Shown here piece by piece: positions 34,038 through 44,069 of a stretch of DNA of 64,000 nt. Source of the DNA: Nocardioides sambongensis (GTDB lineage Bacteria > Actinomycetota > Actinomycetes > Propionibacteriales > Nocardioidaceae); contig NZ_CP041091.1 of the NCBI RefSeq assembly GCF_006494815.1, positions 682,001-746,000 of the forward strand. Reading direction: 5' to 3'. Position numbers and translations under genes: made by a program. Under the pieces are notes generated by a model. That model had not been told where the DNA came from and ran no database searches. It saw nothing but the letters and a program-made list of their open reading frames with translations. The stretch's first letter is position 1; every line of letters starts with the position of its first letter.

Positions 34038-36074
34038 GTGACGCACTTCCTTCTCGGGACCAGCGGCCTGCCCTACCACCTGCCGTCCTTCGCCGACATC
34101 GACGACGCCGACTTCGCCCCGGCGTTCGCGGAGGGCACGGCCGCCCAGCTCGACGCGATCCGGGCGATCACCGCGGACCCCGCACCGGCCACCTTCGACA
34201 ACACCGTCGTCCCGCTCGAGCTCAGTGGCGTCGGCCTGCACCGGATGCTGTCGATCTTCTTCAACAAGGCCAGCGCCGACACCAACCCGACGATCGACGC
34301 GCTGCGCGCCGAGCTGGCGCCCCGCCTCTCCGCGCACTCCGACCGGATCCGCCACGACCGTGCGCTCTTCGAGCGGTTACGAGCGGTCCACGCCCAGCGC
34401 TCCTCGCTGACCCCGGAGCAGCGCTACCTGGTCGAGCGGTACGTCACCGAGTTCACCCAGGCCGGAGCGGCACTCGAGGTCGCGGAGCAGGAGCGCCTGG
34501 CCGCCGCGAACGCGGCGCTCTCGGAGAAGGAGACCGCGTTCGAGCTGGCGCTGCAGGCCGACGCCAACGACCTGGCCGTTCTCGTCGACGACGTCGCCGA
34601 CCTCGACGGACTGACGCCCGGGGAGGTCTCCGCGGCCCGCGCCGCGGCGCAGTCGCGCGGGCTCGACGAGGGCTACCTGCTGACCCTGGTGCTCCCGACC
34701 TCCCACCCCCACCTCGCCTCGCTGACCGATCGGGAGGTACGCCGACGCCTCTTCCAGGCCCAGTCCGCTCGGGGCCGACGCGGCAACGGCAACGACACCC
34801 GGACGCTGGTCCTGGAGATCCTGCGGCTGCGGGCCGAGCGGGCGACGCTGCTCGGCTACCCCGACCACGCGGCGCTGGTCACCGAGGACAACACCGCCCG
34901 CACCCCCGCCAACGTCCGGGGCATGCTGATCCGGTTGGCCGGTCCGGCCGCGCGCAACGCCCGCGCCGAGCACGCCACACTCTGCGCCGCTGCAGGGTTC
35001 GAGGTCGAGGCGTGGGACTGGGCCTTCTACGCCGAGCAGGTGCGCGCCCGCGACCACGACGTCGACCTGGCCACGCTGCGGCCGTGGTTCGAGGCCGAGC
35101 GGGTGCTGCACGAGGGCGTCTTCCGCGCCGCGACGGAGCTGTTCGGCCTCTCCTTCACCGAGCGCACCGACCTGGACGGCTACCACCCCGAGGTGCGGGT
35201 CTTCGAGGTCGCCGAGGAGGACGGCACCCCGGTCGGGCTCTACCTGCTCGATCTCTACACCCGCGACTCCAAGCGGGGCGGGGCCTGGATGAGCAGCTTC
35301 GTCGACCACGCGACCCTGGTCGGCAGCTCGACCGCGGTGGTCTTCAACAACCTCAACGTGCCCAAGCCGGCGCCCGGCGAGGCCACCCTGCTCACCTTCG
35401 ACGAGACCTCGACGCTCTTCCACGAGTTCGGCCACGCCCTGCACGGCCTGCTCGGGCGGGCGACCTACCCGAAGCTGGCCGGCACCAACGTCTACCGCGA
35501 CTTCGTCGAGTACCCCTCGCAGGTCAACGAGATGTGGATGCTGTGGCCCTCGATCCTCGCGGCCTACGCGGTCCACCACGAGACCGGAGAGCCGATCCCG
35601 CCGGCGGTGGTCGCGCGGCTGGAGGAGGCGGCGACCTTCAACGAGGGGTTCGGAACCAGCGAGTATCTCGCGGCGGCCCTGCTCGACCTGGCCTGGCACG
35701 AGCTCGGTGCCGCCGACATCCCCGACGACGCCGACGGCGTCGAGCGCTTCGAGGCCGACACCCTCGCCGCGGCCGGCCTCGCCCTGCCGGCGGTGCCGCC
35801 GCGCTACTCCACGCCCTACTTCGCGCACGCCTTCTGCGCCGGTTACGCCTCGGCCTACTACTCCTACATCTGGAGCGAGGTGCTCGACGCCGACACGGTC
35901 GCCTGGTTCAAGGAGAACGGCGGACCGACCCGGGCCAACGGCGAGGTCTACCGCCGCCACGTCCTCGACATCGCCGGTACGACGGACCCGCTGGCGTCGT
36001 ACCAGGCGTGGCGTGGGCGGCCGGCGCCCCTGGAGCCACTGCTGCGGCGGCGCGGACTGGCCGAGCCGGCCTGA
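34038..36074 (+). CDS. M3-family metallopeptidase (peptidyl-dipeptidase Dcp-like)
   Basis: 678 aa, cytoplasmic zinc peptidase of the thimet oligopeptidase/Dcp family that trims short peptides. Zinc site HEFGH at 462-466 followed downstream by the Glu of VEYPSQVNEMW, plus the C-terminal substrate segment AHAFCAGYASAYYSYIW. Family length is 670-700 aa, so complete. No signal peptide. Leaderless promoter at 34026. Confidence 0.94.
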   Translation: MTHFLLGTSGLPYHLPSFADIDDADFAPAFAEGTAAQLDAIRAITADPAPATFDNTVVPLELSGVGLHRMLSIFFNKASADTNPTIDALRAELAPRLSAHSDRIRHDRALFERLRAVHAQRSSLTPEQRYLVERYVTEFTQAGAALEVAEQERLAAANAALSEKETAFELALQADANDLAVLVDDVADLDGLTPGEVSAARAAAQSRGLDEGYLLTLVLPTSHPHLASLTDREVRRRLFQAQSARGRRGNGNDTRTLVLEILRLRAERATLLGYPDHAALVTEDNTARTPANVRGMLIRLAGPAARNARAEHATLCAAAGFEVEAWDWAFYAEQVRARDHDVDLATLRPWFEAERVLHEGVFRAATELFGLSFTERTDLDGYHPEVRVFEVAEEDGTPVGLYLLDLYTRDSKRGGAWMSSFVDHATLVGSSTAVVFNNLNVPKPAPGEATLLTFDETSTLFHEFGHALHGLLGRATYPKLAGTNVYRDFVEYPSQVNEMWMLWPSILAAYAVHHETGEPIPPAVVARLEEAATFNEGFGTSEYLAAALLDLAWHELGAADIPDDADGVERFEADTLAAAGLALPAVPPRYSTPYFAHAFCAGYASAYYSYIWSEVLDADTVAWFKENGGPTRANGEVYRRHVLDIAGTTDPLASYQAWRGRPAPLEPLLRRRGLAEPA

Positions 36075-36093
36075 CCGGTGGACCTCGCCGCGG

Positions 36094-37278
36094 TCAGCGG
36101 CGCACGCGCACCCGGAGCAGCCGGTCGCGTCCGCCGCCGTTGCTGGTGGTGACCAGCAGCGACCCGTTGGTGTCCACGGTGACGCTGCGCAACCGGCCGA
36201 AGTCCCCGCGCAGGCGGACCCGCTGCGAGGTCAGGCGCCCCCGCTGGTCGAAGCGGAGGAAGACCAGCCGCTCACCGGCGAGGGCGGCGACCGCCAGCGT
36301 GCCGCCGAGACTCCGCCACCCGCGGCGCGGCAGGAACGTGGCACCGGAGGTGGCGATGGTCGGGTTGCCGGAGCGCCAGCGGGCGTTCCACTGCTTGCCG
36401 GGCAGCGAGTGGTCGGTCATCGGCACCGACTCGTCGTAGCCGGGTCCGGGGTCCCAGCCGTAGTTGCGGCCACCGCGGAGGAGGTTGACCTCGTCGTTGC
36501 GATAGCTGCCGTGCTCCACCGACCACAGGCTGCCGTCGGCGCGCTGGGCCAGGCCCTGCACGTTGCGGTGCCCGTAGGTGAGCACGAAGCGACTGCGGGT
36601 CTTGCTCCCGGCCCACGGGTTGCCCGGCCAGCGCCTCCCCGTGTTCCGGTCGATGCGCAGCACCTTGCCGCCCAGGGAGCGCCGGTTCTGCGGGTTCCGG
36701 CTCACCGCGGCGTCGCCGGTCCCGATCAGCAGCGAGCCGTTGCGCGCGATCAGGAGGCGGCAGCCGCCGTGCCGTCCGGAGGTGGTGGGCAGCCCGGTGA
36801 GCAGCGTGCGGCTGATCCTTGCGGACGTGCGTGCCTCGTTCAGCCGCCACCGGATCACCCGGATGTCGTGGCCTCCGGACGGGGCTGACCAGCCCGAGCA
36901 GGTGTAGAACCGGCCGTTGCGGGCGAACCGGGGATCGACCTCGAGGCCCATCAGCCCGGTCTCGCCGGAGGACCAGATCCGCTCGCCGCGCAGCCGCACC
37001 GTGCTGCGTCGGCCGTCCTCGATCAGGCTCAGCCGTTGCCGGTCCCGCTCGGTGAGCAGGAGGGCACCGTCCCCGGTCGGCCGCACGTCCCACGGGATGT
37101 CCAGGCCACGGGTGACCACCCGCACGCGCAGCCGTGGCGCCGGCGCGTCGGCGGTCCGGTCGGGCTGGGCGGCCCGGTGATCGGGGTGCGAGGCAGGCGG
37201 CTCGGCGACCCCGGGAGCGGACAGCCCGAGGGTGAGGACCAGCGTGGACGCGGCGGCCAGGGCGGCGACGGTGCGCAT
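36094..37278 (-). CDS. secreted PQQ-dependent sugar dehydrogenase-like protein
   Basis: 394 aa. Signal peptide MRTVAALAAASTLVLTLGLS, then a six-bladed beta-propeller of the glucose/sorbosone dehydrogenase family: LDIPWDVRPTGDGALLLTER, HGGCRLLIARNGSLLIGTGD, YGHRNVQGLA and GGRNYGWDPGPGYDES. The His-Gly-Gly motif and Arg in YGHRN are the usual PQQ-site residues. Whether PQQ is made by this organism is not visible in the window. Convergent with the M3 peptidase, upstream neighbour panB on the same strand. Confidence 0.85.
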   Translation of the reverse strand: MRTVAALAAASTLVLTLGLSAPGVAEPPASHPDHRAAQPDRTADAPAPRLRVRVVTRGLDIPWDVRPTGDGALLLTERDRQRLSLIEDGRRSTVRLRGERIWSSGETGLMGLEVDPRFARNGRFYTCSGWSAPSGGHDIRVIRWRLNEARTSARISRTLLTGLPTTSGRHGGCRLLIARNGSLLIGTGDAAVSRNPQNRRSLGGKVLRIDRNTGRRWPGNPWAGSKTRSRFVLTYGHRNVQGLAQRADGSLWSVEHGSYRNDEVNLLRGGRNYGWDPGPGYDESVPMTDHSLPGKQWNARWRSGNPTIATSGATFLPRRGWRSLGGTLAVAALAGERLVFLRFDQRGRLTSQRVRLRGDFGRLRSVTVDTNGSLLVTTSNGGGRDRLLRVRVRR

Positions 37279-37320
37279 GGCTGCACCGTACGCCGCCCGG
37301 CGCCGCGGATCAGCGCGTCG

Positions 37321-38181
37321 TCAGAACGTGTGCTCCTCGGCCGGGAACGCGCCCGACTTCACCTCGGCGTCGTAGGCGCGGGCGCCGTCCAGCAGCACCG
37401 ACCGCAGGTCGGCGTACTGCTTGACGAAGCGGGGCATCCGGCCGGTGCGCAGGCCGAAGGCGTCCTGCCACACCAGGACCTGCCCGTCGCACCGGTTGCC
37501 GGCACCGATGCCGATGGTGGGGATCTCCAGCTCCGCGGTGACCTGCGCGGCCACGTCGCCGGGCACCATCTCCATCACCACCGCGAACGCACCGGCCTCC
37601 TGCACCGCGCGGGCGTCGCGCAGGACCCGGTCCGCGGCGTCGCCGCGGCCCTGCACCCGGTAGCCGCCCAGGGTGTGCTCGGACTGGGGGGTGAAGCCGA
37701 TGTGGGCCATCACCGGGATGCCGCCACGGGTCATCCGCTCGATCTGCGGCGCCATCTCCACCCCGCCCTCGAGCTTCACGCAGTGGGCGCCGGCCTCCTT
37801 CATGAACCGCACCGCCGTCAGGTATCCCTGCTCCGGGGAGGCCTGGTAGGAGCCGAACGGCAGGTCGCCGACCACCAGCGCCCGCGAGACGGCGCCGCTG
37901 ACCGCGCGGGTCAGCGGGAGCAGCTCGTCGACCGTGATCGGCAGGGACGTGGCGTTGCCCAGCACGTTGTTGGATGCGCTGTCCCCGACCAGCAGGACCT
38001 CCACGCCCGCCTCGTCGAAGATCTCGGCGGTGTACTGGTCATAGCTGGTCAGCATGGAGAAGCGCTCGCCGCGCTGCTTCATCTCGCGCAGGTGCTGGGT
38101 GCGGATCCTCTTGATCGGTGGGGCGCCGGATGCCGGCGCGCCACCCGACCCGGACCCGTAGGGGGCGGTCTCTTCGCTCAT
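37321..38181 (-). CDS. panB: 3-methyl-2-oxobutanoate hydroxymethyltransferase
   Basis: 286 aa. First step of pantothenate (coenzyme A) synthesis: transfers a one-carbon unit from methylene-THF to 2-ketoisovalerate. Seen: MLTSYDQYTAEIFDEAG, VLLVGDSASNNVLG (Mg and substrate site), VKLEGG, VMAHIGFTPQS, and IGIGAGNRCDGQVLVWQD. ATG 38181 chosen with CGGAG upstream; the frame reaches 38217. A 20-residue Gly/Ser/Ala-rich N-terminal extension precedes the barrel. Divergent from nadE, another cofactor gene. Confidence 0.95.
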   Translation of the reverse strand: MSEETAPYGSGSGGAPASGAPPIKRIRTQHLREMKQRGERFSMLTSYDQYTAEIFDEAGVEVLLVGDSASNNVLGNATSLPITVDELLPLTRAVSGAVSRALVVGDLPFGSYQASPEQGYLTAVRFMKEAGAHCVKLEGGVEMAPQIERMTRGGIPVMAHIGFTPQSEHTLGGYRVQGRGDAADRVLRDARAVQEAGAFAVVMEMVPGDVAAQVTAELEIPTIGIGAGNRCDGQVLVWQDAFGLRTGRMPRFVKQYADLRSVLLDGARAYDAEVKSGAFPAEEHTF

Positions 38182-38332
38182 CGTCGAGCTCCGTTTCGTT
38201 CGATCTCGCGGCTCCACCGGGGGAGTCCACGGACGGTCAGGAACGTGACCGAGGCTAGACCGGCACCCGGGTCCACGGGGAGGGCCGCGGTCACCGCGGC
38301 GGTGTGTCCTCGGTCACCCGCGCCCGCATCCC

Positions 38333-38338
38333 TAGACT
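38333..38338 (+). promoter_or_regulatory. -10 element (leaderless) of nadE
   Basis: TAGACT, six bases before GTG 38345. Confidence 0.6.
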
Positions 38339-38344
38339 CGCGAC

Positions 38345-40411
38345 GTGGACTTCTACTCCGCCTACGCCCACGGCTTCGCCCGCGTCGCCGCGGTCACCGT
38401 GCCGGTGGCCGTCGCCGACCCCGCCACCAACGCCGAGCGCGTGCTGGAGCAGGCCCGCGCCTGCCACGACGACGGCGTCGCGGTCGCGGTGTTCCCCGAG
38501 CTCTGCCTCACCGGGTACGCCGTCGACGACCTCTTCGGCCAGGACACGCTGATCGACGCCGTCACCGAGGCGATCACCGAGCTCGCCGTCGCGTCCGCCG
38601 AGCTGTCCCCGGTGCTGGTCGTCGGCGCACCGCTCACGCACCGCAACCGGCTGCTCAACTGCGCCGTGGTGATCCAGGGCGGCCGGGTGCTCGGCGTGGC
38701 ACCCAAGTCCCACCTGCCGACCTACCGTGAGTTCTACGAGCGGCGCTGGTTCGCGCCGGGCGACGACCTGCGCGGGGAGAGCATCGAGATCGCCGGTGAG
38801 CGGGTGCCGCTCGGCCCCGACCTGATCTTCGAGGCCGCCGACGTGCCGGGCCTGCGGCTGCACGTGGAGGTCTGCGAGGACATGTGGGTGCCGGTGCCGC
38901 CCAGCGCCCACGCCGCGCTGGCCGGCGCCACGGTGCTCGCCAACCTCTCCGGCAGCCCGATCACCATCGCCCGCGCCGAGGACCGGCACCTGCACGCGCG
39001 CAGCGCCAGCGCCCGGTGCAACGCCGCCTACGTCTATGCCGCGGCCGGCCAGGGGGAGTCGACGACCGATCTCTCCTGGGACGGGCAGACGATGGTCTAC
39101 GAGTGCGGCGACCTGCTCGGGGAGTCCGAGCGCTTCCCGGAGGGCCCACGTCGTACGGTCGTCGATGTCGATCTGGACCGGCTGCGGCAGGAGCGGCTGC
39201 GTCAGGGGACCTTCGACGACAACCGGCGCGCGGTGGGCGCGGCGGCCGAGGGCTTCCGCACCGTGGGCTTCGAGCTGGCCCCGCCCGAGCGGGACCTGGG
39301 GCTGCTCCGCAAGGTGGACCGGTATCCGTTCGTCCCGGACGACCCGGCGCGGCTCGCGCTCGACTGCTACGAGGCGTACAACATCCAGGTCTCCGGGCTC
39401 GAGCAGCGTTTGCGGGCGATCGGCGGACCCGAGTTCTGGCCGAAGATCGTGATCGGCGTCTCCGGAGGGCTCGACTCGACCCACGCGCTGATCGTGGCGG
39501 CGAAGGCGATGGACCGGCTGGGCCGCCCGCGCAGCGACATCCACGCGTTCACCATGCCGGGCTTCGCCACCGGGGCGACCACCAAGTCCTACGCCACCCG
39601 GCTCGCCACGGCGCTCGGCTGCACCTTCACCGAGCTCGACATCAAGCCGGCCGCGACCCAGATGCTCCACGACCTCGACCACCCCTTCACCGACGGTGAG
39701 CCGGTCTACGACGTCACGTTCGAGAACGTCCAGGCGGGGCTGCGCACCGACTACCTGTTCCGGCTGGCGAACCACCGCGGGGGCATCGTGCTCGGCACCG
39801 GCGACCTCTCCGAGCTGGCGCTGGGCTGGTGCACCTACGGGGTGGGCGACCAGATGTCCCACTACAACGTCAACGCCGGCGTGCCGAAGACGCTGATCCA
39901 GCACCTGATCCGGTGGGTGATCGACACCGGCCAGCTGCACGGCGGCTCCTACGACGCCGAGAGCGACCTGGTGCTGCAGGAGATCCTGGACCAGGAGATC
40001 ACCCCGGAGCTGATCCCGACCGAGGAGGGGCAGCGGCCCCAGGCCACCGAGGACTTCGTCGGTCCCTACGCGCTGCAGGACTTCACGCTCTACCACGTGA
40101 TCCGACGCGGCTACCGGCCGAGCAAGATCGCCTTCCTCGCCCACCACGCCTGGCGGGACGCCCACCAGGGGGAGTGGCCCCCGGGCTTTCCCGCCGACGC
40201 CCGGGTCGCCTACGACCTGCCGACCATCCGGCGCTGGCTCGAGGTCTTCGTCCGTCGCTTCTTCGCCAACCAGTTCAAGCGCTCGGCGCTGCCCAACGGG
40301 CCCAAGGTGGTGGCCGGGGGGACCATGTCGCCGCGTGGGGACTGGCGGATGCCGTCGGATGCGAGTGCCGCCGCGTGGCTCGAGGACCTGGAGCGCGTCC
40401 CGGAGGCGTGA
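38345..40411 (+). CDS. nadE: glutamine-dependent NAD+ synthetase
   Basis: 688 aa. Last step of NAD synthesis, amidating nicotinic acid adenine dinucleotide with ammonia from glutamine. N-terminal nitrilase-type glutaminase with Glu (FPELCLTGY), Lys (APKSHLPTY) and Cys177 (VEVCEDMW); C-terminal synthetase with PP-loop SGGLDST at 373-379. Two-domain length is right for the actinobacterial form. GTG start without ribosome site; leaderless promoter TAGACT. Confidence 0.96.
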   Translation: MDFYSAYAHGFARVAAVTVPVAVADPATNAERVLEQARACHDDGVAVAVFPELCLTGYAVDDLFGQDTLIDAVTEAITELAVASAELSPVLVVGAPLTHRNRLLNCAVVIQGGRVLGVAPKSHLPTYREFYERRWFAPGDDLRGESIEIAGERVPLGPDLIFEAADVPGLRLHVEVCEDMWVPVPPSAHAALAGATVLANLSGSPITIARAEDRHLHARSASARCNAAYVYAAAGQGESTTDLSWDGQTMVYECGDLLGESERFPEGPRRTVVDVDLDRLRQERLRQGTFDDNRRAVGAAAEGFRTVGFELAPPERDLGLLRKVDRYPFVPDDPARLALDCYEAYNIQVSGLEQRLRAIGGPEFWPKIVIGVSGGLDSTHALIVAAKAMDRLGRPRSDIHAFTMPGFATGATTKSYATRLATALGCTFTELDIKPAATQMLHDLDHPFTDGEPVYDVTFENVQAGLRTDYLFRLANHRGGIVLGTGDLSELALGWCTYGVGDQMSHYNVNAGVPKTLIQHLIRWVIDTGQLHGGSYDAESDLVLQEILDQEITPELIPTEEGQRPQATEDFVGPYALQDFTLYHVIRRGYRPSKIAFLAHHAWRDAHQGEWPPGFPADARVAYDLPTIRRWLEVFVRRFFANQFKRSALPNGPKVVAGGTMSPRGDWRMPSDASAAAWLEDLERVPEA

Positions 40412-40580
40412 GCCGCGCCCGGATCCGTGCCGCCGACGATTGCCCGCGGGACGCCGGCGGTCGGTAACATCGAGGTAACGGCCGCACTCGCGGTCGTTGG
40501 ACGTGCATCTACCTAGTCCCGAGCGGGGCCAAGGCGGCACCACCGCCCGAGCGCCCGAGCCGATCCGTACGAGGTAGAAG
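40412..40580 (+). other. structured leader of the MFS gene
   Basis: Between nadE and the MFS transporter. TAACAT (about 40467-40472) could be a -10 element. Downstream, two GC hairpins follow in tandem (CCCGAGCGGG, and GGCGG-CACCA-CCGCC near 40533-40547), then AGGTAGAAG before the ATG. It matches no riboswitch class I can recognise. Confidence 0.3.
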
Positions 40581-41843
40581 ATGTCCCACCAGGTGCATGC
40601 GCCCGCCGCGCACCGAGCCGACCCCGGCTACGCCGACCGGGTGATCGAGGCCAGCGGCGCGTCGTACTTCCCCGTCGCGCTCGCGGCCCGGCTGCCCTAC
40701 GCGATGATGGTCGTCGGCGTGCTCACGCTGGTCGTGGCCGGCCGCGACTCGCTCGCACTCGGCGGTCTGGTCTCGGCGATGGTCGGGATCGGCACCGCGT
40801 GCTGCGGGCCGCTCGCGGGGGCCGCCGCGGACCGGTTCGGGCAGCGTCCGGTGCTGCTCACCACCAGCCTGCTCAGCACGGTGGCGTTGGTCGCGCTCAC
40901 CTGGGTGGTGCACAGCGACCTCCCCGACGCCGCGGTGCTGGCGGTGGCCTTCACGATCGGGGCGAGCGCACCGCAGGTCTCGCCGATGTCGCGGGCCCGG
41001 CTGGTGGGCCTGATCGGACGCCGGGTGCACCCGGCGCGCCGTACCCGCTCGTTCCAGGCGACGATGGGCTACGAGTCGGCCGCCGACGAGCTGGTCTTCA
41101 TCGTCGGCCCGGTCGTGGTCGGTGTGCTCGGCACGTTCTTCGGCCCGTCGGCCCCGGTGCTGGGGGCGGCGGCGCTGACCGCCTGCTTCGTCACCGCGTT
41201 CGCGCTGCACCCGACCGCCCTGCGGGCCGAGCACGGCGACCTGCACCAGCCCCCGGTCACTGCACCGGCCCGAGACCTGTTCCGTGCGCCGTTGCTGGTG
41301 ACGGTGCTGGGCATCGGGGGCATCGGCCTCTTCTTCGGCTCCACGCTGACCTCGTTGACCGCTTTCATGGGCGACCTCGGCAGGCCCGAGCAGGCCGGAC
41401 TGGTCTACGGCGCGATGGGGGTCGGCTCGGCCGCCCTCGCCCTCGGCGTCGCGCTCCTCCCGGAACGGTTCCGCCTGTCCGCGCGGTGGCTGGTCTTCGC
41501 CGGCACGCTGCTCGCCGGCACGCTGCTCATCCCCACCGCGGGCACCGTGGCCGGGATGACGGTCGCGCTGCTGGTCACCGGCATCGGCATCGGGCCGACC
41601 ATGGTGACCCAGTACAGCCTCGGCGCGCAGCGCAGCCCGGTCGGACGTTCGGCGACCGTGATGACCATGCTCGGCTCCGCGGTGATCGTCGGCCAGGCCT
41701 CGGCGTCGGCGATCACCGGTGCGGTGGCCGAGCGGGTGGGCACCGACACGGCACTGTTCCTGCCGGCCGTCTGCGCGATGCTGGTGCTGCTCGCCGGTGT
41801 CGCGAACCGGATGCTGGACGGCCGCGAGACCCGGACGGCCTGA
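40581..41843 (+). CDS. MFS transporter
   Basis: 420 aa, twelve-helix major-facilitator protein. Loop 2-3 carries the family signature GAAADRFGQRPVLL, and helices are evenly spaced across the length. The N-terminal cytoplasmic stretch is HAPAAHRADPGYADRVIEASG. Middle part GRRVHPARRTRSFQATMGYES is a long basic loop. Substrate unknown. A 170-base leader with two hairpins precedes it. Confidence 0.85.
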   Translation: MSHQVHAPAAHRADPGYADRVIEASGASYFPVALAARLPYAMMVVGVLTLVVAGRDSLALGGLVSAMVGIGTACCGPLAGAAADRFGQRPVLLTTSLLSTVALVALTWVVHSDLPDAAVLAVAFTIGASAPQVSPMSRARLVGLIGRRVHPARRTRSFQATMGYESAADELVFIVGPVVVGVLGTFFGPSAPVLGAAALTACFVTAFALHPTALRAEHGDLHQPPVTAPARDLFRAPLLVTVLGIGGIGLFFGSTLTSLTAFMGDLGRPEQAGLVYGAMGVGSAALALGVALLPERFRLSARWLVFAGTLLAGTLLIPTAGTVAGMTVALLVTGIGIGPTMVTQYSLGAQRSPVGRSATVMTMLGSAVIVGQASASAITGAVAERVGTDTALFLPAVCAMLVLLAGVANRMLDGRETRTA

Positions 41844-41890
41844 GAAGCACCCGCCCCGCGAGGCGGCGGCGCGGCGCGCTTGTGTCACGA

Positions 41891-41909
41891 TTAGGTAATG
41901 CAAGCCTTA
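41891..41909. promoter_or_regulatory. DtxR/IdeR-type iron box, upstream permease gene
   Basis: TTAGGTAATGCAAGCCTTA agrees at 14 of 19 positions with the DtxR/IdeR consensus. It overlaps the annotated ATG 41898, so either transcription starts here or the true start is GTG 41937. Confidence 0.65.
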
Positions 41910-42929
41910 CAGGCGCCGGGCGTCTCCGCGCCGCCGGTGACCTCGGTCGGTCGGTCCCAGCGCACCCTGGTGCTGGTGGGTTCCGTCGTGCTGCTCGTCG
42001 TCGTACTGATCGCGAGCCTGGCCCTCGGGGTGCGTGACGTCGCGCCCAGCGAGGTGTGGCGCGCCCTGGTGGATCCGGTGGCGGGCAACGTCGACCACGA
42101 CGTGGTCCGTGACCAGCGGATACCGCGCACCGTGATCGGTCTGCTCGCCGGCATCGGTCTGGGGCTGGCCGGAGTGCTGGCCCAGGCGATCACCCGCAAC
42201 CCGCTCGGCGACCCCGGCCTGCTCGGCCTCAACGCCGGGGCCTCGGTCGGCATCGTGATCGCGGCGGTCTGGTTCGGCATCACCTCGCCGGTCGCCGCGG
42301 TCTGGTTCGCCTTCGCCGGTGTCGCCCTCGCCGCCATCGTGGTCTTCGCGATCGGTCACGGACGCCCGGTGCAGCTGGCGCTCGCCGGAGCCACGGTGAC
42401 CGCGCTGCTCACCCCGTTGAGCACCCTGTTCCTGTTCCAGGACGTCAACGCGCTCAACCTGCTCCGGTTCTGGTCGGTCGGCTCGCTGGTCGGCCGCGAG
42501 CTCGACACCGCGCAGGCGCTCTGGCCGTTCCTGGCGTTCGGCATGGTGGTCGCCGCGCTCGTCTCGCACCGGCTCAACGGACTGGCCCTGGGCGACGACG
42601 TCGCGACCGCCCTGGGGCAGGGCGTGGGCGTGACCCGCGCCTGGTCGGGTCTGGCCATCATCGCGCTGGCCGGTACGGCGACCGCGCTGGCCGGTCCGAT
42701 CGCCCTGGTCGGCCTCGTGGTGCCGCACGCCGCCCGCCGACTGGTCGGCACCGACTACCGCTGGATCGTGCCGGTCTGTGCGGTCCTCGGACCGGTGATG
42801 CTGGTCACCGCCGACGTGGTGGGCCGACTGGTCAAGTCCGACGAGCTCGAGGCGGGCGTCGTCGCCGCCCTGATCGGCGCCCCCGTTCTGATCGCCGTCG
42901 CCCGGAGCCCGCGGGTGGCCGGGCTGTGA
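41898..42929 (+). CDS. iron-siderophore ABC permease (FecCD family)
   Basis: 343 aa, first of two membrane subunits of a ferric-siderophore importer. FecCD signatures: RIPRTVIGLLAGIGLGLAG, QAITRNPLGDPGLLGLNAGAS (split QAITRNPLGDP / GLLGLNAGAS), and LVGLVVPHAARRLVG near the C-terminus; about ten helices. Start used is ATG 41898 inside an iron box; GTG 41937 is a plausible alternative that would leave the box upstream. Coupled to the second permease by a GTGA overlap at 42926. Confidence 0.93.
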   Translation: MQALQAPGVSAPPVTSVGRSQRTLVLVGSVVLLVVVLIASLALGVRDVAPSEVWRALVDPVAGNVDHDVVRDQRIPRTVIGLLAGIGLGLAGVLAQAITRNPLGDPGLLGLNAGASVGIVIAAVWFGITSPVAAVWFAFAGVALAAIVVFAIGHGRPVQLALAGATVTALLTPLSTLFLFQDVNALNLLRFWSVGSLVGRELDTAQALWPFLAFGMVVAALVSHRLNGLALGDDVATALGQGVGVTRAWSGLAIIALAGTATALAGPIALVGLVVPHAARRLVGTDYRWIVPVCAVLGPVMLVTADVVGRLVKSDELEAGVVAALIGAPVLIAVARSPRVAGL

Positions 42930-43999
42930 CCGCGACCGCCGAGCGGCCGACGCCCGCTCCCGACCAGTCGCCCGAGGCGGCATCGGCCGCGCAGACCGTC
43001 CGGCAGCTGCGCCGACGGCAGTGGCTGCGCGCGTGCGCGGTGGTGCTGATCGGCACCGTCGTCTGCTTCACCGTGCTGGTGCTGACCTTCGGGATGGGGG
43101 CGGCCGGGTTGCCTCCGGCGCGCTCGATCCCGGCGTTGGTCGGCATCGGTGACCGCTTCGACGTCCTGCTGGTCCAGGACCTGCGGGTCCCGCGCGGGGT
43201 CGCGGCGATCGTCGCCGGCGCCGCGCTCGGGCTGGCCGGTGCGCTGTTCCAGTCGACCCTGCGCAACCCACTCGCCAGCCCGGACATCCTGGGCATCTCC
43301 GGCGGTGCGTCCCTGGGCGCGATCACCGCGGTGATGGGCTACGGCGCGACGGGCAACATGGTCACCCTCTGCGCCTTCGCCGGCGGGCTGGCCGCCGCCG
43401 CCGCGATCTGGCTCTTCGCCTGGCGCGGTGGCCTGCACGGCATCCGGTTCGTCCTGGTCGGCGTCGGCATCGCCTACGTGTGCACCTCGCTGATCTCCTG
43501 GCGCCTGGCCGAGGCCGAGCTGCGCGAGGCGGGCACGGTGCTGCTGTGGACCGTCGGGTCGGTGGCCGACGTGCGCGAGGGCACCTTGGGACTGCTGGTC
43601 GTGGGCGTGGCGCTGCTGACGCTGCTGGCGCTGCTGTTCGGCCGCGAGCAGCGGGTGCTGGCACTCGGCGACGAGCACGCCCGGGGACTGGGCATCGGCC
43701 CGGACCGGGCACGGGTGATCGCCCTCCTGATCGGGGTGGGACTGGTGGCGCTGGCCACCTCGATCGCCGGTCCGATCGCCTTCGTCGCGCTGGTGGCGCC
43801 GGCGATCGCCCGGCGCCTGGTCGACGACGGCGGACCGGCGCTGCTGCCCTCGGCGGTGATCGGCGCGACGCTCACCCTGACCGCCGACGTGATCGGCCAG
43901 TACGCGCTGCCCGTGATCGCACCGGTCGGGGTGGTCACCGGCGTGGTGGGCGCGCCGTACCTGCTCTGGCTGCTCGCGCGCAGCGAGCGGGGGAGATGA
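42926..43999 (+). CDS. iron-siderophore ABC permease, second subunit (FecCD family)
   Basis: 357 aa. Same family as its neighbour: DLRVPRGVAAIVAGAALGLAG, STLRNPLASPDILGISGGAS, and IAFVALVAPAIARRLV. A cytoplasmic N-terminal extension rich in Pro, Gln and Arg precedes the first helix. GTG 42926 overlaps the previous stop. Heterodimeric permeases of this type form the channel with the ATPase that follows. Confidence 0.93.
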   Translation: MTATAERPTPAPDQSPEAASAAQTVRQLRRRQWLRACAVVLIGTVVCFTVLVLTFGMGAAGLPPARSIPALVGIGDRFDVLLVQDLRVPRGVAAIVAGAALGLAGALFQSTLRNPLASPDILGISGGASLGAITAVMGYGATGNMVTLCAFAGGLAAAAAIWLFAWRGGLHGIRFVLVGVGIAYVCTSLISWRLAEAELREAGTVLLWTVGSVADVREGTLGLLVVGVALLTLLALLFGREQRVLALGDEHARGLGIGPDRARVIALLIGVGLVALATSIAGPIAFVALVAPAIARRLVDDGGPALLPSAVIGATLTLTADVIGQYALPVIAPVGVVTGVVGAPYLLWLLARSERGR

Positions 44000-44069
44000 G
44001 GCCGATGCCCGGCACCGCGAGCAGTGTCCACGAACCACACGGCCCCCGGCCGATCCTGAGGAGGAAGCG

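Noticed and set aside
38291..40543. 750-codon minus-strand frame over nadE
   Set aside because: Antisense shadow; nadE has intact catalytic motifs.
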